From an uncultured Clostridia bacterium (GTDB lineage Bacteria; Bacillota; Clostridia; Lutisporales; Lutisporaceae): DNA of 55,494 nucleotides. Positions 24,927 to 33,800 of this stretch are shown in pieces. The position numbers were made by a program, and so were the translations under genes. The stretch's first letter is position 1. Every line of letters begins with the position of its first letter. Location: assembly GCA_937930535.1 (NCBI GenBank), contig CALGKJ010000069.1, positions 1 to 55,494 on the forward strand, in the 5' to 3' direction. The notes under the pieces were generated by a model. The model was not told where the DNA came from and did not search any database. It worked only from the letters and a program-made list of their open reading frames with translations.

Positions 24927-26909
24927 ATGGGAGAAATGAGAAAATTTGATACTAAGCTTCTTAAAAAAGTGCTTTTAAAGCAAAGCTATGTCTTGGTTTT
25001 ATGGGGACTACTGCTAACATTGCTGTATTATTTAGGAGTAAGAAGCTACAGACTTTTTCATATAGGCGTAGAATTTTATACAGTTGTAGTTGCTTTTATT
25101 GCATATGTAATTGTTATAAATACATATGAAATTTCGCAAAACAGCCATTTTACCTTTTTAGCTATTGCCTTTGGCTTTGTGGGCTTGCTTGATGTTATGC
25201 ATTTACTAACCCATGAGGAGCTTAAAATACTAGCTTTTACTGACACCAATACCTCCATGCAGACATGGATTATAGCAAGATACATGCAAGGCATTGCTAT
25301 TATATTATCCTTTATATATTTGAACAGAAAAATTAATAAAACTATAGTTAATTTGAGCTTTCTTGCTATTACAGCTATAGCAGTAATAGATGTTTTTTAC
25401 ACTAAAATATTCCCCGCTTGCTATATCCCTGGAAAAGGTATGACTGCCTTTAAAAATATAAGTGAGCTGATAATTAGTATCTTATTCATTACAAGTATTA
25501 TATTACTTGTGAAATTTAAGAAAAAACTAAGATATAGAGTATACAGAAATTTACTATTTTCATTGGTTATAGCTGTATTAGGTGCCCTGTTAAATTCGAT
25601 TTATGACGGCATAAGTATTGGCATTATGGTTATTGCACATATATTTAAGTTTATTGGATATTATTATTTTTACTCAGCAATAATAGTTACTACCCTGAAA
25701 AGTCCGATAAATTCAATGTATTATGAATTGGACAGCATTAGAGACGAGCTGGCAGAAAAGAACCTTGAGGTAATGAGGACTAATGAGAGATTAAAGCAGG
25801 ACATAGAAGACCTTCAAACTATAGAAAAGCTGTTGAGAAGAAGCAAGGCATGGTCAAGGGCAATATTTGAGGGATCTTCTATTGGAATTGTACTGCTGAA
25901 TATCAATGGAGCAATAATTGAAGCCAATCCAGCCTTTGAAAGAATAATAGGATATAAAGCTGAGGAGCTTAGGGATATGGATATAAAAGTTTTAACACAT
26001 CCTGACGATTACCATTATGACAGCAGCCTCCATAGTAAATTGATAGAGGGAGTTATAGAAAGCTATAATATAGAAAAAAGATACATCAGAAAGGATGGAA
26101 ACGTAATATGGGGCAATCTGGAAATGTCCTTTATTCAAAACAGAGGTGAGGATTTTCAGTTTATAATTGCTATGGTTGAAGATATAACCCAGCGAAAGCA
26201 GGACGAAGCCAAGCAAAAGCAGCTGCTCAAGGAGCTGGAGCTTATTAATCAGGAGCTGGACAGCTTTGCATATATCGTTTCCCACGATTTAAAGGCACCT
26301 CTAAGAGGTATAGGCTCTTTAGCTGACTGGCTGTCTAATGATTATGCTGACAAGCTTGATGCTGAGGGGAAAGACATAATAAATCTAATGACAAACAGAG
26401 TAGAAAGAATGAAAAACTTTATAGATGGAATACTTGAATACTCCAGAGTTTCAAAAATAAATGAAGCCAAAACAGAGGTTGATCTAAACAAGGTGGTTAA
26501 TGATACAATAGAGCTGATACAGCCGCCTAACAATATAACAATCAGTATAGAAAACAAACTTCCTATAATAAAAAATTATAGAATTTTTATGGAGCAGATA
26601 TTTCAAAATATTATTGGCAACTCTATAAAATTTATGGATAAACCCATAGGAGTCATAATAATTAAATCTGAGGAAATCAATGGGTTCTGGAAAATCAGCA
26701 TCAGTGATAACGGACCAGGCATAGAGGAAAGGTACTATAAAAAAATATTTCAGATATTTCAGACCTTGCAGCCTAGAGACAAATTTGAGAGCACTGGTAT
26801 AGGGCTTTCAATAGTTAAAAAGATTATTGAGACAAGCGGTGGAAGTATATGGGTAGAATCGGAACCAGGCAAGGGCAGCACCTTTTACTTCACCCTGCCA
26901 AAGAATTAA
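24927..26909 (+). CDS. MASE3-type sensor histidine kinase with PAS domain
   Basis: A 660-residue membrane sensor kinase. Seven to eight helices (about residues 15-265) match the MASE3 type of sensory module. A coiled linker and a PAS domain (about 308-430, with YRKDGNVIWGNLEMS and EDITQRKQ) follow. Next is a phytochrome-class HisKA domain with the phospho-accepting His in IVSHDLKAPLRGI (about residue 452), then a HATPase domain (N-box QNIIGNSIKF, DNGPGIEE, STGIGLSIVKK). It should phosphorylate one or both receiver proteins encoded directly downstream. The signal is unknown. Confidence 0.88.
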   Translation: MGEMRKFDTKLLKKVLLKQSYVLVLWGLLLTLLYYLGVRSYRLFHIGVEFYTVVVAFIAYVIVINTYEISQNSHFTFLAIAFGFVGLLDVMHLLTHEELKILAFTDTNTSMQTWIIARYMQGIAIILSFIYLNRKINKTIVNLSFLAITAIAVIDVFYTKIFPACYIPGKGMTAFKNISELIISILFITSIILLVKFKKKLRYRVYRNLLFSLVIAVLGALLNSIYDGISIGIMVIAHIFKFIGYYYFYSAIIVTTLKSPINSMYYELDSIRDELAEKNLEVMRTNERLKQDIEDLQTIEKLLRRSKAWSRAIFEGSSIGIVLLNINGAIIEANPAFERIIGYKAEELRDMDIKVLTHPDDYHYDSSLHSKLIEGVIESYNIEKRYIRKDGNVIWGNLEMSFIQNRGEDFQFIIAMVEDITQRKQDEAKQKQLLKELELINQELDSFAYIVSHDLKAPLRGIGSLADWLSNDYADKLDAEGKDIINLMTNRVERMKNFIDGILEYSRVSKINEAKTEVDLNKVVNDTIELIQPPNNITISIENKLPIIKNYRIFMEQIFQNIIGNSIKFMDKPIGVIIIKSEEINGFWKISISDNGPGIEERYYKKIFQIFQTLQPRDKFESTGIGLSIVKKIIETSGGSIWVESEPGKGSTFYFTLPKN

Positions 26910-26927
26910 TTGGAGAGGAAGTTGCAT

Positions 26928-27341
26928 ATGAAAAGCAAAAAGGCAATATTGCTTGTTGAAGATGATATGATAGATGTAATGACAGTAAAAAGAGCTTTAA
27001 GGGATATAAACCTAACTAACGAGCTTGCTGTTGCAGCAAACGGAGAAGAGGCACTTGAATATTTGAGGGATGCTGCTAAGGAAAAGCCCGGATTAATACT
27101 GCTTGATTTGAATATGCCGAGAATGAACGGAATTGAATTTCTTACTATACTAAAGCAGCATCAAGAGCTAAGAGTAATACCGGTTATAATTCTTACGACC
27201 TCTAATCAGGAAAATGATATTATGCAGAGCTTTAAACTGAGTGCCGCTGGCTACATGCTTAAGCCTGTAGCTTATAACCAGTTTGTTGATGTGATGAAGA
27301 ATATCGACAATTACTGGACTTCAAGTATGATGCCATTATAA
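26928..27341 (+). CDS. Single-domain response regulator (Rcp1-like)
   Basis: A 137-residue stand-alone receiver. It has the acidic pair LLVEDDMIDV, the phospho-acceptor Asp in LILLDLNMPRMNG (about residue 58), Thr in LTTSNQENDI (about 91) and the Lys in MLKPVAYNQF (about 108). The spacing and the RMNGIEFL segment resemble receivers paired with phytochrome-type kinases. The ATG at 26928 has GGAGAGGAAG upstream; an in-frame TTG at 26910 would overlap the binding site and is rejected. It has no output domain, so it may relay phosphate to another protein. Confidence 0.88.
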   Translation: MKSKKAILLVEDDMIDVMTVKRALRDINLTNELAVAANGEEALEYLRDAAKEKPGLILLDLNMPRMNGIEFLTILKQHQELRVIPVIILTTSNQENDIMQSFKLSAAGYMLKPVAYNQFVDVMKNIDNYWTSSMMPL

Positions 27342-27371
27342 GAAACCAATATTTACAATGGGGGATGTATT

Positions 27372-28616
27372 ATGAAAAAACAGACCTACAGTATACTATT
27401 AGTAGAGGATGATAAGATAGACCAAATAGCATTTAAAAAAACCGTAAGCGCAAGGAAGCTTGACTACGAATATCATATCGTAGGTTCAGCGGCTGAAGCA
27501 AAGGAAGCTGCTGCTATGAAAAGCTACGATGTAGTTATAACAGATTATTTGCTCGGGGATGGCAATGCATTTGATATATTAGAGTTTTTTGCAGATACAC
27601 CAATAATAATCACCACAGGCGCGGGCAATGAAGAGATAGCTGTAAAAGCTATGCATAGGGGTATTAAGGATTATCTCATAAAGGATATGAGTAATAATTA
27701 TCTTAAGATGCTTCCAGTAGCCATAGAAAATGCAATAAACAGACATCAAAGTCAAAAACAGCTCAGGCTTTTATCCCATGCTATTATGAATATTGGAGAT
27801 AGTGTTTATATAACTGATTATGAAAATAAAATAATATTTGTAAATAAAGCCTTTACTGAGACTTACGGATATACAGCGGAAGAAATTATAAGCAGATGTG
27901 CCAAGCTGTTGTGTTCAGCCTCAGATTGCTGCTTTGAAAAGCTAAATGTTAACTCCGATGAGTCAGCTTATAATAATGAAACAACACATATCAGAAAGGA
28001 CGGAAGAATCTTTCCGGCACTGGTATCTCATTCCTTGGTAAAGGATGATAATGGAAGCTTTATAGCTAATGTGTGGGTGGTAAGAGATATTACAGAAATA
28101 AAGGAAGCACAGAACAAGCTTGAGATATATGCAACTACCGACATGCTTACAGGTGTTTTAAATAGGAGAGCAGGACTTTTGGTACTGGAAAAGCAGCTTC
28201 AAATATGCAGACGCAACAATTTAAAGCTGACTGCCTGCTATATAGATTTAAACAATCTTAAGCATGTAAATGATAAATATGGACATCAAGAGGGAGACGA
28301 GTTTATTCTTATTATTACTGATGTATTAAAGGAAACTATCAGGGAAGCAGACATTTTATGCAGACTGGGAGGTGATGAGTTTCTGCTGGCATTTTCTGAA
28401 TGTGGAATAGAAGAGGCAAACAACATTTGGAGCAGAATAGTAGATAAATTGAATCAATACAACAGTAAAAACATAAAGCCCTATGATGTGAGCATAAGCG
28501 GAGGCTTTACAGAATATGATCCGCTGTCAGCAGCCACTGTAGATGAGCTGATAGCTCTTGCAGACGCAGAAATGTATAAAAATAAAAGAAAATATAAGGA
28601 ACAGAGAGGCTCATAA
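27372..28616 (+). CDS. Response regulator with PAS and GGDEF domains (putative diguanylate cyclase)
   Basis: A 414-residue three-domain protein. The receiver (about residues 5-125) has EDDKID, the Asp in VVITDYLLGDG and LIKD for the conserved Lys. The PAS domain (about 135-250) has ITDYENKIIFVNKAF and THIRKDGRIFPA. The GGDEF domain (about 262-410) has LCRLGGDEFLLAF (GGDEF near residue 334) and a READ I-site five residues ahead, which predicts product feedback inhibition. Synthesis of cyclic di-GMP is expected. It is the third gene of the kinase operon and begins 30 bases after the previous stop codon, with GGGGGA upstream. Confidence 0.9.
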   Translation: MKKQTYSILLVEDDKIDQIAFKKTVSARKLDYEYHIVGSAAEAKEAAAMKSYDVVITDYLLGDGNAFDILEFFADTPIIITTGAGNEEIAVKAMHRGIKDYLIKDMSNNYLKMLPVAIENAINRHQSQKQLRLLSHAIMNIGDSVYITDYENKIIFVNKAFTETYGYTAEEIISRCAKLLCSASDCCFEKLNVNSDESAYNNETTHIRKDGRIFPALVSHSLVKDDNGSFIANVWVVRDITEIKEAQNKLEIYATTDMLTGVLNRRAGLLVLEKQLQICRRNNLKLTACYIDLNNLKHVNDKYGHQEGDEFILIITDVLKETIREADILCRLGGDEFLLAFSECGIEEANNIWSRIVDKLNQYNSKNIKPYDVSISGGFTEYDPLSAATVDELIALADAEMYKNKRKYKEQRGS

Positions 28617-28632
28617 AGGAGCTTCTTTTTTT
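28605..28632 (+). terminator. Terminator after the GGDEF gene
   Basis: GAGGCTC and GAGCTTC can pair (with a G-U pair) around a six-base loop, overlapping the stop codon, and a run of seven T follows. Confidence 0.6.
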
Positions 28633-28868
28633 ACTGTTTTATAAAAAAATGTGTAATGCAGATTTACAAACATTTGGTATTGACATATAAAAGAGCTAAA
28701 TTATTTTAAAAACAATAGCTGAATATAAAATAAACAAATCTACTGTATAATCTGCACAAAAATGCATAATGTTCACGTTTTCTTATTGACAGAATGTCGA
28801 ATAACAAAGATAATGGTAATATATACATACTGTACAAATACAAGGAAAAATTAAAGGGAGGTAATCAA

Positions 28869-30677
28869 ATGAAAAAAGGAATTTGCCTATTATTAGTGCT
28901 AATGTTACTATTATCAGCCTTTGTTTTTGCAGAACCAGTAGACAGATCTGACGTAAAGGAAAACACTGTATATACTCTTGCAACTCGTTCAGCCAAAAAA
29001 CCTGTTATACTTGTAGGAGGTATAGGGGGCACCAAGCTTTATAAGGACGTATGGTGGGGCTCAGACGAATTATGGTTTGACGAAGATGAAGCATTATTCA
29101 GCTTAAGTGACGACTTCCTTAACCCATTAAAATTCACAAGCAGCGGAACCAAAGCTGACTCAGGTACAAGAACAATAAGACGTTCAACAGGATACAAGTC
29201 TGAGGACATAAAGGGTGGCTTAATCGATGGTATCGAAACATACATAAATATTGCTTTACAGGATATTTTTTCCGGTCTAATAGACGGTCTAGAAGATGTG
29301 GGTTATGTAGTAGGAACTAACCTTTTTGCATGTCCATATGACTGGAGATTTGACCTAAATCAAAGCTACACTACACTAGATGAGGTTATAGAAATAGCAA
29401 AAGCTCGCAGCGGTTGGGACAAGGTAGATATAATAGCTCACTCCATGGGCGGACTATTCACAAAGAGATATCTATATCAAAGCGCAACAAACAGAAGCAA
29501 GGTTGACAAGTTCATAACCTGCGGAACTCCATACATAGGAGCACCATCAGCAGCATGGGCTTTCTACGTTGGCGACAACTTCTCAGTTCTAGGCGGAATG
29601 CTAGGAATCAATCCAGCTAAGGTTAGAGAATTGGTAACAAACTTCCCATCCAACCATCAATTACTGCCAAGTAGGAGATATTATGACCAAGTTATAAATG
29701 CAAGTAATGGTTCACTTTATACATTTGACGGAATACGCTATTACTCATATATAATTGAAAATAACTACGATGCAAATGGAAACTACAGCTATTATGATCA
29801 GTTACCTTACAATGATATAGGAACTGCAATAAATAGATGGAATGGCTCAACACTATATGCTAGAAACGCACAATATCATGATGTACTTGACACAGTATCA
29901 TTACATAATCTAGGTATAAACCACTATGTAATAGCTGGTAAAAACAAGCCTACACTATATGTTATGAGAATCAACGGCGGAAGCTCTGTTACATTTAATG
30001 ATCTGCGTCTAGGAGATGGTGACGGAACAGTTCCTTATGCAAGCGGAATTGATACAGGCATATTAGCTACAGCGAAATATTATGTTACTGACGTTAGCCA
30101 CGGCTCACTTCCAAGTGCTACACCTGTAGTAAATACAATAAAGAGTCTTCTGGCTACTACAACCTATTCATTGGCAGCTAGCAGTCCAAGCCTTACAGCT
30201 TCAAACGAGCTGACAGCAGTAACTGATGATACTGATTTCAGCAGCTCTATGGAAGGTCTTGTAATACTATGCAAAGCTGACGAAATGCCTGTAGTTTACA
30301 AGAAGAACAATCCTAAAGAGAAAATAGGTGCAGGAGAAGAATACGCTAAGTACAAGCAGCTTCTAAACAAAAAAGACGCATCAGAAAACGAGAAGAAGAC
30401 ATTAAAGGATGCAATGCCTAAGATTATAACAAACACAATAGGCAAAGGCTCATACATACAACAATATGGTGATATGTATGTTATATACTTACCAGACAAA
30501 GCTGATTACAAGGTAGAATTAAAAGGCAGCAAGAATGCAGCTTTACAAATAAGAGAATATACAAATTCACAAGAAACTATAGTAGACACATTGGAAAATA
30601 TCACTGCTAATGATAAAACAGAAGCAATGACATTGGAATATACACATGCTGTAAAGAAAATGAAAAAAGATAAATAA
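28869..30677 (+). CDS. Secreted LCAT-like lipase/acyltransferase
   Basis: A 602-residue exported alpha/beta hydrolase of the lecithin:cholesterol acyltransferase-like family. The signal peptide is residues 1-21 (ending VFA before EPVD). GGIGGTKLY (about residue 50) is the oxyanion-hole region. CPYDWRFDL and the nucleophile in AHSMGGLF (GxSxG-type, about residue 194) are diagnostic of LCAT-like enzymes. GDGDGTVPYAS supplies the acid residue and VSHGSLP the His. Residues about 450-602 form an extra C-terminal domain. The start at 28869 has GGGAGG nine bases ahead; the in-frame ATG at 28794 has none. It may act on phospholipids or host lipids, but the substrate is not known. Confidence 0.85.
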   Translation: MKKGICLLLVLMLLLSAFVFAEPVDRSDVKENTVYTLATRSAKKPVILVGGIGGTKLYKDVWWGSDELWFDEDEALFSLSDDFLNPLKFTSSGTKADSGTRTIRRSTGYKSEDIKGGLIDGIETYINIALQDIFSGLIDGLEDVGYVVGTNLFACPYDWRFDLNQSYTTLDEVIEIAKARSGWDKVDIIAHSMGGLFTKRYLYQSATNRSKVDKFITCGTPYIGAPSAAWAFYVGDNFSVLGGMLGINPAKVRELVTNFPSNHQLLPSRRYYDQVINASNGSLYTFDGIRYYSYIIENNYDANGNYSYYDQLPYNDIGTAINRWNGSTLYARNAQYHDVLDTVSLHNLGINHYVIAGKNKPTLYVMRINGGSSVTFNDLRLGDGDGTVPYASGIDTGILATAKYYVTDVSHGSLPSATPVVNTIKSLLATTTYSLAASSPSLTASNELTAVTDDTDFSSSMEGLVILCKADEMPVVYKKNNPKEKIGAGEEYAKYKQLLNKKDASENEKKTLKDAMPKIITNTIGKGSYIQQYGDMYVIYLPDKADYKVELKGSKNAALQIREYTNSQETIVDTLENITANDKTEAMTLEYTHAVKKMKKDK

Positions 30678-30692
30678 TAGAAAACAATTAAT

Positions 30693-30746
30693 AAGGGACT
30701 ACCTCAAGGCATGAACTGATCATGTGCAGGGGGTAGTCCCTTTTGT
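30693..30746 (+). terminator. Rho-independent terminator
   Basis: AAGGGACTACC (30693-30703) and GGTAGTCCCTT (30732-30742) form a perfect 11-base stem followed by T residues, just after the LCAT-like gene. Confidence 0.85.
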
Positions 30747-30841
30747 TGTGGGAATTTATAATAGAAATATGTTGAACTTTGTTGGGAGATATATGATAAT
30801 TTTATTATTAACCAGTCTAATTATGTTAAGGGGGCGTATAA

Positions 30842-33800
30842 ATGTATTTTAAGTTTAGTAAAATTATTTCGCTAGTGCTTGTAATTGCATTAATCATTAC
30901 AGTATTGCCATTGCAGGCAATTGCACAATCTACAGCTCAGGATAGTGAAGCTAATAAGGAAATAGTTAGGGAAGAGAACATTAATGCAGAAGGAGACTCA
31001 CAAAAGGAAGTAAGTATTATAGGAGAAGTAAAAGAAAAAAGAGAAAAGAATGTAAAGCATTTTTTGAAGGAGGACGGCACATTTGAAGCGGCAGTATATC
31101 CAACTGCGGTTCACTATGAGGAAAGTGGACAATGGGTGGATATAGATAATACCTTAATAGATAAAAAGGATGAAAGAGGCAATAGCTTTTTTGAAAACAA
31201 GGACAACGATTTTAAAGTTAGGATTGCCAAAAACGCATATACAAAGAAGCTAGTAAGTGTAAAAAAAGATAAATATGAAATAACATGGAATCTTGAAGGA
31301 ACAGAAAAAATTAAAAGCAGCACTGCTGTAGTTGCAGAAAAAGATACAAGTTATTTAGAACAAATGACTGAAAACGAAAAGCAAAAAACTTTAACAAGCC
31401 TTACTTCAACAGTAAATTTTAAAGAAGTAATGACTAACGTTGATTTTCAATATATAGTCGAGGCAGAGCAGCTTAAGGAAAATATTATATTAAATAGTAA
31501 AATTGAAAATCCAGTTTTTACGTTTAACTTGGATACTAAAAATTTGATAGCTGAGCATAAACAAGACAATACCATTATTTTTTATGATGCTGAGGATAAA
31601 GCTACTGAGATTTTTATAATAGATTCACCATTCATGTTTGATGCCAAGGGTGAGCAAAGTAATAAAATCGAAGTAGAATTTAAAACAGTTAATAATGGGT
31701 ACGTTCTTGTACTTAGACCTGATATTGAGTGGTTAAACAATAGTGCAAGGTGTTACCCTGTAACAATTGATCCCTATGTAAGTACAGGCAATGATTCAGC
31801 TTCTGTTGATGATAACATGATTACACCAAATAATCCTGATGCAGTATATTATAATTTGCAGCCACATTCAGTGGGTGGGAATTGGGATGTATATATGAAA
31901 TTTGTATTACCCACGCTAAGTGAAGGTGATTACATAACAAAAGCAGATTTAAACATGACAGTTACTACTAGCATTGGACTAAGAGTGGATGTACATAAAT
32001 CTTTAGGAAATTGGAATGAACGGACTTTAACCTGGAATAATCAGCCGGGCTTTGATAGCAGAGTATATGATTATGAGGTTATTCCTCAGTGGGATTCGTA
32101 TTATAAGGGAAACTTAGATGTAGAGTTTGATGTTACTGGAATTGTAAATGAATGGTATAACACAGGCAATAACTATGGATTAGTAATGAAACCAAACTAT
32201 TCTAGTACTAATTATGTAAATTTTTATTCATCTGAATCATCTATGGGCTATGGTCCAAGAGTTACAATTTATTATACTAACATGTCAGGTTTAGAAAATT
32301 ATTGGTCATATCATGAACAAAACTTAGGCAGAGCAGGAAATGGATATGTAAATAAAGCCTCAGGAAATCTTGTTTATGTACATGAGGATTTGTCTACGAG
32401 TGGAAATAGACTTCCATTTAATATCAGTCATGTATATAACAGTACAGATAGTAATACGAATTTTGGCTTCGGCTCAGGCTGGAGACTTAATTTAAACCAA
32501 AGAGTATACAGCGATCTTGGTGGCTTTATATATGAAGATGCTGATGGCACAAGACATTTCTTCCAATCTGTAGGCAGTGGTGAATATATTGATACATCAG
32601 GTCTAGGCTTGAAGATTATCAGTGGATATACACCCAAAATGGTTGACAAAATGGGAAATGAAAGATATTTCAGCAATAGTGGTGGATACCTTACCACCTA
32701 TAGAGACAGTAATAGCAATGATAATTCAATTTTAAGCAATGGCTATAAAGTATCTTCAATTAAAGACGGAGCAGGGAGATATGCTTATTTATATTATACC
32801 AATAATCTTCTAACTAGCATAAAAGACCCGTCAAACAGAACCGTTGCCACATTTTCATATACCGGAGAGCTTCTCACAAGTATAACCTATGCAGATGGAA
32901 AATCTACAACATACACATATGACTCAAATAATAAGCTTGCATCAATAACTAATCATGATGGCTACAAGGTAGAATATAACTATAGTGATGGTATACAAAA
33001 AAAGGTAATTAAAATAGAAGAAAAAAATACTGGCGGTACACTAGGGAACGTTATAAATGGCTCTTATGGAGAAAACACTTCCAGTTTTACAGATATTACT
33101 GGCAAGAAAATAAAATATCAATTTAACAATTATGGAAATGTAACTAATATAATAGACTGGGAAGGAAATGCAAAGTATTATCAATATGCAACAGGACTAA
33201 ATAAATATAACAAGACGTCTCTTGCATCAAAGGTGCAAAGGACAATACTTAATTATCTTGTTAACCATAATGCTGAAATTGATAGTACTTGGGCTTCGAA
33301 TGCTTGGGGTGATTCTATAGGATCCTCTTCATATACAACAGAGAGTTCATATATAGGAGGTAGGTCACTGAAGGTTGATAAAACCAATACTACTGGCAGA
33401 CAATACTATCAGCAAGAGGTTACCTTGATAAAAGGAAATACATACTCCTTTTCCGGATATATTAAGACTAATAATATTTCCAGCACAAGCAATAAAGGTG
33501 CGTTATTATTTGTTCAATATAAAGACAATACCGGTAACTGGGTTAGTATAGAATCTGAAAAAATAACTGGAACAAATGATTGGCAAAGGGAAGGTATAAC
33601 CTTTACACTACCTGTAGATGCAGCATCAGATACTGTGTATATAAGTGCGGGATTAACGGATGAATCAGGCACTGCATATTTTGACTGCTTGCAGCTTGAA
33701 GATGGCAAGGTATTAAATAGATATAATATTATAGAAAATCAAGATTTTAGTAAAGGTTCCTCTGTACCAACAACTTGGAGTAAAAATTCGGCTTGTGATG

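Noticed and set aside
24761-24943. About 57-codon plus-strand frame in the hydC/kinase intergenic DNA (MRTFINTILTKN...)
   Set aside because: No ribosome binding site, AT-rich composition, and it overlaps the start of the kinase gene out of frame; likely chance.
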